Positions 1 to 8,491 of a stretch of DNA of 64,000 bases are shown here, one piece after another. Every line of letters begins with the position of its first letter. Position 1 is the first letter of the stretch. This DNA comes from Drechmeria coniospora (Eukaryota; Ascomycota; Sordariomycetes; Hypocreales; Ophiocordycipitaceae), in the NCBI RefSeq assembly GCF_001625195.1, contig NC_054389.1, positions 1,302,001 through 1,366,000 of the forward strand, read 5' to 3'. Made by a program: the position numbers and the translations under genes. The notes beneath the pieces were generated by a model that did not search any database, was not told the DNA's origin, and saw only the letters and a list, made by a program, of their open reading frames with translations.

Positions 1-162
1 GTGCTTGTCTGCTTGCTCGATGCTCTGGGCTGGCACGAGATCCTTGGAGTCGAGCTCGCCGTGACCCTGCGGGGGGCGAGAAGCTAGCAGGTCGCTTGCG
101 GCGGCCGGCGGTGGGCTCAGCAAGGCCGCCGAAGCTGTGCATTCGAGCGGTGGTTCGTCCAT
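1..162 (-). CDS. 5' end of an unidentified gene, cut by the left window edge
   Basis: A reading frame stays open for all 54 codons from an ATG at 162 (minus strand, context ATCATGG) to the edge of the window. The predicted start is MDEPPLECTASAALLSPPP, proline- and alanine-rich and probably disordered, so it gives no family assignment. The frame has no stop and ends in frame at base 1. It would be transcribed divergently from uL23m, with a gap of about 1.4 kb. An open frame of this length can occur by chance in GC-rich DNA, so the call is tentative. Confidence 0.35.
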   Translation of the reverse strand, partial: MDEPPLECTASAALLSPPPAAASDLLASRPPQGHGELDSKDLVPAQSIEQADKH

Positions 163-1534
163 GATGCCGAGGACGCAGGGCGGTCGCGGATTGTTGAGTT
201 GACAGAGCGGTGCGCCTTTTCGGTTCAGGTTCAGGTTCGTTCGCTGCCAGGAATCTGCACACGGCACTGAGCTCACGAAGAGAAGAGGCGTTGACGGCAA
301 ACGGCAGCGTTACGGAACACGCAAGAACAAGCAGGCAAAATTCGAAGAAGAGGCAAACACGCAGAAGAGACTGGATGAGACCCCACCCGACCCGCGAACT
401 GCTCCGTTTGCTCAGGTCATCAGGGGGGGAGGGAAGACAGATTGAAGAGTGAAGAAGTCGTCGTCGCCAGGTAAAAATGACTCTCCACTCCCTGCACAAG
501 TGTGAACACGGGGTGCCAGGTCTACACTACCTGGCAGGTACATGCACCAAACGGTGCTCGGCAGTAGGTAGATGGGGAGGAGACAAAGTACTATGCAAGT
601 ATGTAGGTACGCGTACGAAGTGGGAAGGTGCAATGGCCCCGAGAATCAGTCTTGGAGCACGTTTTGTGTCCTGGAAGCCGAGGAAGGCGCAGCACACAGT
701 TGTTGCCTTTAAGTTGGTGGCAGAGTCTCTCTCATAAATAGGAGCATTATCAAGCGGCTGCTTGCAATTGTCGTGCAAGCTCCATATTGGACAATTGCTA
801 TGTATTTACTCACAGTGATAAGCGTACTTGTACTTGTACACCTCCTCCGTAATACAAGTACCGTGATCATATAATTATTTGTAATCATATTCCTCTGTAC
901 GGAACTTGCAAGTGCAAGCTCCCAGCCAGCAGCAGCAATAAGTAATTTAGGGAGTACATTCACTTGATTGTAAGTAAGTACGGAGAAAGTTCACATCAAT
1001 ACATGTAATTACAGTACATGCTAGTTAGCACTTGTACTGTACTAGATACTTACTGCAAAAGTACCTAGTAAGTAAGTACATAAGTCGTCGTCTGTGCAGG
1101 TGCCGCGAGGCAAGGTAAGCTTCGCATCCCAAGGTCACCATTTGCCTAATTTTTATAGTTGCAAGCTCATCATGTACCATGCGTGATTTATCCCGATAAT
1201 TTCAAAGCGGGTTTTTATTATCGTCATGGCGTAAAGGCACAATTGGCATATGATCTTGTCAAGTTCATGGGCCTTTGACTGTGGGCGTCGTCGTCGTTCC
1301 CAGTCAAGTGAGCTATTGGCTTACGTAAACACGCAAGGGTCCGACTGGCGTTGCAACACCGCCAAAAGCCATCCAAGCACCATCAATGGGGCCAGAAATT
1401 CTTCGCCTCGGTCCGTCAAGGCCATTCATCATATTCATCACCACAAGCTCGCCCTCTCCTCCCTCCTCCGTCTTCCGGCCGGCCGCGCACGTCACGTACC
1501 GTACTTGATCGTACCGCACCGCACCACCACAATC
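163..1534. other. intergenic, putative divergent promoter region
   Basis: There is no supportable gene here. From about 780 to 1090 the DNA is AT-richer and built from words such as acttgtactt, gtactgtacta and ctagtaagtaagtac, the same self-complementary vocabulary as in the large desert downstream. The last 100 bases before the uL23m start are pyrimidine-rich (around 1440-1480), as is common in fungal 5' leaders. Confidence 0.6.
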
Positions 1535-2283
1535 ATGGCGGAAGCAGCCAAGGCAGCTGCACGCCAATTGCCCGCCTTCAGGCTCGGAAGGAAGCAGGTC
1601 TTTCTGTGAGTCCGGTGCCCCCATGCCGAGCGAATCAATGGCAGCCCGGCCGCCGCGCGAGATGCCGGCTAATCCGTTTCCCCCGAAAAAGGCCGAATCA
1701 CGTCATCACTCTCCTGCGAAAGGAGCACCTCCCGCCGAACGAAGCCTGCTTCCAGGTGCCCCTGCGGTTCACAAAGTTCGATCTGCGCGACTACCTGTGG
1801 AACCTGTACAACGTCGAGGTCAAGAAGGTGCGGTCATACGTGAAGCAGCAGCCGCTGACGCAGCGCGACTCGCACTCGCGCTCGTGGTATCGGCCGCAGT
1901 CGCTCAAGATCATGACGGTCGAGCTGGCCAAGCCCTTCCAGTGGCCCGAGCTGCCGGCGGACCTGCAGCCGTGGAGCAACGATCTGTGGAAGATGCGCGA
2001 GGAGCTCACGGAGAAGCGCAACCAAGAGCAGCTGGACATGCACAGCTTCAAGACGCCCATGAAGAGCGACGAACCGCCGTCAAAGGACAGGAAGGCGCTG
2101 GCGAGCTTGGCCCAGCAGATGCTCTCGGGCGAGGTCAAGTGGTCCAACGACGTGGTGCTGGATCCCAAGTGGGAGCACGTGGTGGCGAAGAGCAAGACGC
2201 CCGTCGCTGCCGCCGTGGCGGAGGATACGGACGCGAAGAAGGACGCGACGAGGGCCGCCAAGGACGAGGCCCCGCCGCCGTAA
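1535..2283 (+). CDS. mitochondrial large-subunit ribosomal protein uL23m (MRP20/YmL41 type)
   Basis: Two exons, join(1535..1605,1692..2283), encode 220 aa. The donor is GTGAGT at 1606. The acceptor is AAAAAG before 1692, with a CTAAT-type branch point about 20 bases upstream. Splicing gives the junction QVFLPNHVITLLRKEHLPP. The conserved core (residues about 30-140, containing FTKFDLRDYLWNLYNVEVKK and the RSWYRPQSLK segment) is typical of the mitochondrial L23 family, which sits at the peptide exit tunnel of the mitochondrial 54S subunit. The start ATG sits in ATCATGG and gives a basic, alanine-rich N-terminus suited to mitochondrial import. The C-terminus is a lysine/alanine/proline tail without obvious conservation. 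The stop lies 247 bp from the convergent methyltransferase stop. Confidence 0.9.
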
Positions 2284-2530
2284 GAGTTTTGGCCGCGGCG
2301 AAGGGTCGGACAGACGGGACGGGACGGGGATGCGCCATCCACCAAGGGAGATACGGCGCACGCAGGCACGCACACGTCGGCGAGGGTGAGGAGTTGAACC
2401 ATTGTATCATAGCATCATGCGCACGCACGCACGAGGGCGAGCGAGCAACGGAGACCAGCGATGAAGCCACACTGGCCAGGGCCGGCAGGTGTGCAACAGG
2501 GCATGACCAATACGCATCGGTCGCCCGACG

Positions 2531-3616
2531 TCAACGTTGAGAGTCGTCTACTTCCTCGGGGGGCTGCCAGTGAGATTCGTGCTGGAAGCGGAAAACGTCA
2601 TCGCCCCAGCTCCACCAGCCAGCCGTCAAGTTGCGGGCAAAGACCTCCAGGCCGACGCCGTCCTTGCCCAGCACGTGCCGAAACAGGCCTCGCAGGTTGG
2701 GCTTTCGGGAGTGCACATCCGGGGCGGCGACGATGACCATGGACCGCAGCGGAGCGGGCGCGCGCACGCCACGCCGCTTCGCCACGAGGAGCTTCTCCCA
2801 CGGCTTCCGCCACTGGGAGTCGACGTCGTAGAGCGGCTCGCCCGAGGCCGTGACCTTGACCCAGATCCACTCGGCGGCGAGGTCGAGGCCCCACGAGGCA
2901 AAGACGCCCGACGGGCCGGTGAGGAGGTCGGGGATGCCGGGCTTGTTGGTGATCCAGACGGCGACCAGCCCGTCGGGGCCGAGCCGGCCGGCCAAGGGGA
3001 TGCTCGTCAGCAGGCGGCGCATGGCCGGCAGGGTGGCGGCGGTCCGGTACCCGTCGGCGCGACGGCGAGCGGACCGGTTGGGCCACGGAGGGTCGAGGAC
3101 GACGAGGTCAAACGTCGGCGCGTCCGCGAGCAAGCACGGTCGCAGTTCCTCGATCGACCCGTGGAGAGGGTGGGCTCCAGGAGGGACGATGAGGGGGGCC
3201 AGGTCGTCTTGGCTGTCCTCGCCGAGAGGGTCCAGGGGTGCCGGTCGTCGGGCGAGATGGAACGGGCCGACGTACTGATCGGCGAGCCGTTGCAGCGCGT
3301 CCCGCACGACGGCGGCCGTCATCAAATCGGCGATGCGGGCGGCCGGGGTCTGATGCGACGCTGCGTGAGCGGCGCCTGCGGCTCCGGAGCGGCCGCCACG
3401 TCGCTGCCGCCTCGGCTCCGGCGTCGGGAACGGCTCCAAAGGTGGAGGCGCCGAGTAGATCCGTCGCTCCGGTACTTGGCCCGGCCTCCCCTGGCTCTCC
3501 TCGAGGGTCCGGGGGATGTCGAGGAGGACGACGGACTTGTCTGCCGTCTCGAACAGAATGCTGCCACCGCCCGCGTCACCGCTGCCGAGCCGGGAGGCCT
3601 CGTCCCGGCCGGTCAT
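2531..3616 (-). CDS. MT-A70 family N6-adenine methyltransferase, METTL4-like
   Basis: A single exon of 361 aa. The catalytic DPPW tetrad is at residues about 175-178 in the context FDLVVLDPPWPNRSARR, followed by LVAVWITNKPG and EWIWVKVTASGEPLY, the order expected for the Rossmann-like MT-A70 fold. The LDPPWPN-SARR segment points to the METTL4 branch rather than METTL3/IME4 or METTL14. Animal METTL4 enzymes methylate adenosine in U2 snRNA and are reported for DNA 6mA; the substrate in this fungus cannot be inferred from sequence. I chose the ATG at 3616 because residues 18-41 (GGSILFETADKSVVLLDIPR) look conserved. The frame is open upstream to an ATG at 3811, but that extension is a poly-serine run encoded by a (CAG)n repeat and is probably 5' UTR. 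The gene is divergent from the CoA carrier. Confidence 0.83.
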   Translation of the reverse strand: MTGRDEASRLGSGDAGGGSILFETADKSVVLLDIPRTLEESQGRPGQVPERRIYSAPPPLEPFPTPEPRRQRRGGRSGAAGAAHAASHQTPAARIADLMTAAVVRDALQRLADQYVGPFHLARRPAPLDPLGEDSQDDLAPLIVPPGAHPLHGSIEELRPCLLADAPTFDLVVLDPPWPNRSARRRADGYRTAATLPAMRRLLTSIPLAGRLGPDGLVAVWITNKPGIPDLLTGPSGVFASWGLDLAAEWIWVKVTASGEPLYDVDSQWRKPWEKLLVAKRRGVRAPAPLRSMVIVAAPDVHSRKPNLRGLFRHVLGKDGVGLEVFARNLTAGWWSWGDDVFRFQHESHWQPPEEVDDSQR

Positions 3617-3693
3617 GATGGGGGGGATCGGGACGTCGCAGCCTGGGCGGCTCAAAACGCCGAGTGTTTGTTCCTCTGGCTGGCTGGCTGGCT

Positions 3694-3725
<32 letters not shown>

Positions 3726-4411
3726 GCACGCGTGGTAAGTACTGTAGACTTGGTTCGGCTTAAGACGGTCAGGGCGAGAGACGTACCTCCGAAACCAGCA
3801 CAGGGTGACAAAAGTTCGGCTTACGGTGTCGGCAATCCTCGGCTTGCGTGTGCACCCACCAGCCGGGCCAATCTTTGACGGCTTGGCGCCCTATTGCTAG
3901 GGGCGTGGACACGGCCTTTAGGCGCAGCACAAGGCCTTTAGGCGCAGCACACGTCAAACAGCGGCGGGGCTCCTCCAGTTTCCAGCGCTCGCGGCCACTG
4001 AATTTCCAGTGATGCTCGTGTGATCAGTGGATCACCGCCGACGTGACCCCCACTGACCGGATATGACGTTTCACGCCGCCATGCCCTGCATGCGCCTCGG
4101 ATGCGGCTAAGCTGGAACTTTCAACTTGCTCCATTTCTCATCCCCCAAGACACCACGATCGACGTGTGACGATCCCATTCTTTTCGCCAGAAACTAAACT
4201 CGCCCTCTCTCCTCCTCCTCCTCCGCCTCGTGGACGCATCGCCGCTCGACGTGTACGAGCGGACAGAGAGCTTCGGGAAAGATTGCCAAGGAGCCGCGCC
4301 GGAATGCCTAGGGTTCCCTGAAACGACTCCCATCAAGCGACTCCCTCCAACGCCGACGTCCATCAGCAGCCAGGCGTCCATCGGCAGCCAGGGAAAGGCG
4401 ACAAACCCGGG
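3617..4411. promoter_or_regulatory. shared divergent promoter between METTL4-like gene and CoA carrier
   Basis: About 0.8 kb separates the two divergent starts. It contains the compound microsatellite, a perfect 19-bp direct repeat (ggcctttaggcgcagcaca at 3913-3931 and 3933-3951, period 20), and a pyrimidine-rich tract (tctcctcctcctcctcc, about 4207-4225) upstream of the carrier ATG. No canonical TATA box is evident. Confidence 0.5.
3677..3724. repeat. compound (TGGC)n-(TGC)n microsatellite
   Basis: Five tetranucleotide units run directly into about nine trinucleotide units. The tract lies just upstream of the preferred methyltransferase start and would encode poly-Ser if translation began at 3811. 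Confidence 0.9.
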
Positions 4412-5660
4412 ATGCCCTCATCCTCGGCCGTCGTGGATCATGCCGCCTCCATGTCGGACATTGCGCGCGACCAGGTGCAGCACGTACGGCAGCATGTCGG
4501 CGCCGCCATGACGACGACGCCCGCCGCCGCCAAGGACCCGGCCGTCTGCCCGACCGACGACGAGGCGCTGACGCCGCGCAGGAAGACGACGAGGACCTGG
4601 GATTACATTTGGAGGTCCGGTCTGGCCGGCGGCTTCGCCGGTTGTGCGGTGCGTTCCCCCTCCGTCCCTCGTGGCGGGCCACGTACCTTTTTGGGGAGGG
4701 CCGAGCTGACGGTCGGTCCCATGACAGGCCAAGACCATGGTTGCGCCCCTCGACCGTGTCAAGATTCTCTTCCAGGCGAGCAATCCGCAGTTTGCCAAAT
4801 ATTCCGGTTCATCCTTTGGCGTGGCGACGGCCATCAAGGACATTTACCACTCCGAAGGCGGCCGGGGGCTCTACCGCGGCCACTCGGCCACGCTCCTCCG
4901 CATCTTCCCCTACGCCGGCATCAAGTTTCTCGCCTACGAACAGATCCGCTCCCTTCTCATCCCCGACAAGCATCACGAGACGCCCCTGCGACGGCTCCTG
5001 AGCGGCAGCCTCGCCGGCGTCACCTCGGTCTTCTTCACGTACCCGCTCGAGGTGGTCCGCGTGCGGCTTGCATTCGAGACGAAGCGCGACGGTCGCTCGT
5101 CGCTGACGTCCATCTGCCGGCAGATCTACCGCGAGCATCCTGCGGCCGTCGAAAAGACGGCGTCAGGGGCGGCGGCGACGACGACGACGGCGACCAGTCG
5201 GCAGGCCGGCCTCGTCAACTTTTACCGCGGCTTCTTGCCGACCCTCCTCGGCATGCTGCCCTACGCCGGCATGTCCTTCCTGACGCACGACACCGTCAGC
5301 GACCTCCTGCGCCACCCCTCCATCGCCGAGCGCACGACGCTGCCGCGGACGACGAGCTGGCCGGCCGACAAGCCGGCGCCGTTGCGTTCCTGGGCCGAGC
5401 TGAGCGCGGGCGGCATCGCCGGGCTGATATCGCAAACGGCGTCGTACCCGCTCGAAGTCATCCGGCGCCGGATGCAGGTCGGCGGCGCCGTCGGCGACGG
5501 CCGCAGGTTGAAGCTCGGCGAGACGGCGAGGACCATCTTCCGCGAGCGCGGCATCCGCGGCTTCTTTGTCGGCCTCACCATCGGCTACGTCAAGGTCATT
5601 CCCATGGTCGCCGTCAGCTTCTACACCTACGAGCGCATGAAGCTCGTTCTGGGCATCTAA
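4412..5660 (+). CDS. LEU5: mitochondrial carrier family protein, LEU5-type coenzyme A carrier
   Basis: Two exons, join(4412..4648,4728..5660), encode 389 aa. The donor is GTGCGT, the branch point GAGCTGACG and the acceptor ATGACAG. The spliced junction GFAGCA-AKTMVAPLDRVK restores the first carrier signature. Three repeats are visible, each with the PX[DE]XX[RK] motif: PLDRVK, PLEVVR and PLEVIR. The matrix motifs GGRGLYRGH and GIRGFFVGL are also present. The first repeat and overall organisation match the Leu5/SLC25A16-42 branch, which brings CoA into the mitochondrial matrix across the inner membrane. The roughly 70-residue N-terminal extension is Ala/Thr/Asp-rich. A second in-frame ATG at 4454 is an alternative start. 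Confidence 0.9.
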
Positions 5661-5895
5661 TTAGAGCGCCTCGGGCTTGAGCTGGGAGGGCCGAGTCTCG
5701 CCAGTGCCCTCGGCATGTTTTTCCATGTCTTTGATTCCGGCGTTGGTGGCGCGAGAGGATGCATGCATGAAAGTGAACGACCCATTGGGCGGCATGTTTG
5801 GGATATACTTGCACTTGCGTGTGGGAGAGAGGCTGTGACGGGGGCGTACGTTTGCGCGTGCGTGCATCATGTATCGCGAATAGAGTCAAGATGCG

Positions 5896-5901
5896 AATAA
5901 A
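5896..5901 (+). terminator. candidate poly(A) signal AATAAA for the CoA carrier
   Basis: A canonical AATAAA hexamer lies about 235 bp after the carrier stop codon. Position and strand fit, but cleavage has not been shown. Confidence 0.35.
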
Positions 5902-6030
5902 TATGGCGTCTCGAAATACGCCGCTCACCCGCCTTGCTCGATGCGAACTCTTGATATTACTTGTTCCTCCGTATTCCCGTAAAGCACGTCGCTCCTGGCA
6001 CGTCAAAGCATGGGGGATTGTACATTTTTA

Positions 6031-6155
6031 ACTATTTCCTGTACTGTTTCGACTGTTACCTGTACTATTTTAGAATGTTTCCTGTACTTTGAAAAATATT
6101 TCCTGTACTATTTTGCACTATTTCCTGTACTGTATTAGACTATTTCCTACACAAT
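6031..6155. repeat. degenerate 21-22 bp tandem repeat, core actatttcctgtact
   Basis: Six consecutive units share the core (A)CTATTTCCTGTACT followed by a variable 6-7 base tail, with spacing of 21-22 bp. Units diverge at a few positions (atgtttcctgtact, ctgttacctgtact). The tract is AT-richer than its surroundings. Confidence 0.75.
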
Positions 6156-6835
6156 TTTGCCCAATTCTTGCATAGTTCTTGATAAGTAGAGCACAAAGCA
6201 AAATGGCGCAGGTCTGCAAAGCTAGCTTGAGTCGCAATGCTGATTGGCTGGTGGGCCTCGAGTTCCCCACACAAGTTTTGTGCACCTTTTCAACGCCATA
6301 TGTAATCGGTTATCGATAAGAGCACAATGCTGTGCAAGTACGGAGTACATGTACATGTAATGTAGTTGTACTTGCAACTACTCACAGTACTGTGCAAGAA
6401 CTTGGTACCAGGACCCTAGATGCCCAAGTACTTGCTTGTACTCGTAGGTGTAGACTAATACTAACGAATGGTAGCAAGTACTTGCATGTACGGAGTACAC
6501 CTTGGCAGTTAGGTACCATCACTGGCCAAGAAGCATCGTCAACCACCTCGCGTTTTGCTGCTCAGATTGCCCCAGTTTCCTCACCGTCCTCCTCCTCTTC
6601 CTCCTCCTCCTCCTCCTCCTCCCCTCCCTCCTCTCCTCTCCTTCTCCTCTCCTGAAGCAACGACGACGACGTCCTCTTCTTTGGCCTTTTCTTCCTCGCA
6701 GCCAACGTCGCCCACGATCCCACCCCGACTTGCCTCCTTGGCCAACCCGCGGCAGCACAAAGAGGTCGAGTCAACCATCGATCAAAAGGCCGGCGGATCC
6801 AACATCATCCTCCGCCCGTCGGCACATCCGTCGCC

Positions 6836-8146
6836 ATGGCCCTTGCCGATCAGGATCCTCTCCTCCTCCTCCGGCTGACCATCTCCTCCGGCAAAGCCTT
6901 GGTCCCCTGCCCATCGGGCGACGCCGGGGCGTCCGAGGTGCCGCTCGCCGAGGCGACGCACCTGCACTTTGCGGGCCACGAGACGGCGCTGCCCCTGACG
7001 GTGCCGACGCGCTTCATCTCCAACGAAAGGGCCGTCGACCTGCGCAGCATCTACTTTGCCTGGCTCAACCGCGAGCTCGCCATCCCCGAGTACAATGCCT
7101 CTGCCACGACGCTCAACGAGCAGCTCGCGGCGGCGGCCGACGCCGACGCCGACGAGGACTCGACGGCCAAGGTGCAGAACCTCGGCTTCATCGAGCGGCT
7201 GGATCTCATCACCTGGCTCGAGGGTGCCAGCGACGAGAGCGAGTACATCAAACCGCAGGACGGCGACGCCGCCGCCGCCGCCGCCCCGGCGGCCAAGACC
7301 GGGGCCGTCTCGGTCGCGGCCAAGGCGAGGGCGGCCAAGGGCACGCTGGACCCGCGGCTCGCGAGCGTCTACGACGCCGAACGGCGCATGGGCGACCGCA
7401 ACACGATCCTGAGGGGCGTCAAGCCCACGGTAGGCACCGACCCGTCCTCCTCCCGCGGCGGCGCTCGGCTCGGCTGACAGTGACCGCTTCTCCGTCAGGA
7501 CTTTTCCCACGTGCGAACGCTCGCCATCCCCTTCCTCCAGAAGAAGTCGGCGTCGGCGTCGGCCGTCGGCGGGCACGCGGCCCTCTCGTCGTCCCAAAAG
7601 GGTCCCGCGCGGCGGCCGGACCCCATCATCCTGCTGTCGCCGTCGGCCTCGTCCCTGCTCCGCATGTCCAACGCCCGGTCGTTCCTCGAGGACGGCAAGT
7701 TCGTGCCGCCGGACGCGCAGGCGTCGACGGCGAGCATGCTCCACGTGCAGCGCGCCATGGGCTCCATCGACGCGCACCGGCCGATCCGCTTCATCCTCGT
7801 CGAGGGCTCGGAGCAGTTCAAGCCCGAGTACTGGAACCGCGTGGTGGCCGTGTTCACGACGGGCCAGACGTGGCAGTTCAAAAACTACAAGTGGAGCAAC
7901 GCCAACGACCTCTTCAAGCACACGCTCGGCATCTTTGTCGGCTGGCGGGGCGAGCAGGCGCCGGACAACGTTCGCGCCTGGGGCCACCGCGTGCTCTCGA
8001 CGGGCGTCGACCGCTGGCGGGGCGGCCTCGGGGACGACGCCTCGCGCTTCAGGGACAAGGAGGTCGTCGAGCAGGTCTGGAAGTCGATCGAGGCCAGCAT
8101 GCGCGGCAGGGGCTGGAGGGCAAACGCCGCGCCGGCGTCGACGTGA
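6836..8146 (+). CDS. CDC73: Paf1 complex subunit Cdc73 (parafibromin homologue)
   Basis: Two exons, join(6836..7429,7499..8146), encode 413 aa, the usual length for filamentous fungi. The donor is GTAGGC, the branch point GGCTGACAG and the acceptor CCGTCAG; both exons are whole codons. The N-terminal half has the conserved ATHLHF, RFISNERAVDLRSIYFAWLNR and GFIERLDLITWLEG blocks. The C-terminal Ras-like domain (residues about 245-400) shows RPIRFILVEGSEQFKPEYW, VAVFTTGQTWQFKNYKW and GIFVGWRGE. Cdc73 is part of the Paf1 elongation complex on RNA polymerase II and supports H2B ubiquitylation and H3K4/K36 methylation. Oddities are an Ala run at about 143-149 and a tandem duplication straddling the stop codon. 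Confidence 0.92.
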
Positions 8147-8175
8147 GAGGCAAACGCGCGCCCACGTCGACGTGA
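8116..8175. repeat. imperfect ~30-bp tandem duplication spanning the CDC73 stop codon
   Basis: Unit 1 (8116-8146) encodes the last nine or so residues plus the TGA. Unit 2 (8147-8175) repeats the same segment, ending again in cgtcgacgtga, with two missing bases. The end of the coding region appears to have been duplicated into the 3' UTR. Confidence 0.8.
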
Positions 8176-8322
8176 GAGGGGCGAGAGCAGGGAACCGCAG
8201 ACTGCCGACCGAGCGTCCGGCTTCGCATGCCCATTCGTCTGCCCTACTTTTCGCGATGAGTTTTGGTAGACACTGAGAGACTAGCGACGGCGTTGGGACA
8301 TGATTTATTTCCTCTTGGGGGG

Positions 8323-8491
8323 GGCAGGGGACAGACGGAAGCAGGAGACGGACGGTAGCAGGAGACGGACGGTAGCAGGAGACGGACGGTAGCAGGAGAC
8401 GGACGGAAGCAGGAGACGGACGGAAGCAGGAGACGGACGGAATCAGGAGGTGGACGGAAGCAAGAGACGAAAGGATGCAGGAGACGATGGA
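8323..8491. repeat. 17-bp minisatellite, unit gcaggagacggacggta
   Basis: About ten head-to-tail units of 17 bp. The central ones are nearly identical (…gacggtagca or …gacggaagca), with degenerate units at both ends. The tract sits about 180 bp downstream of CDC73, in or just beyond its 3' UTR. There are no unique spacers, so it is not a CRISPR array. Confidence 0.92.

Larger units (their letters stand above)
5661..6835. other. intergenic between CoA carrier and CDC73
   Basis: It contains the AATAAA signal, the degenerate 21-22 bp repeat, several GTACGGAGTAC-type words (for example near 6336 and 6489), and a polypyrimidine tract (cctcctcctcctcc) at about 6584-6655 in what is probably the CDC73 leader. 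I see no gene. Confidence 0.6.

Noticed and set aside
3617..3811. Longer N-terminus for the METTL4-like protein from an ATG at 3811
   Set aside because: The extra 65 residues include a poly-Ser run from a microsatellite, and the conserved N-terminus begins just after 3616.
8323..8491. CRISPR-like repeat array
   Set aside because: Units are contiguous with no unique spacers, and the genome is fungal; it is a minisatellite.
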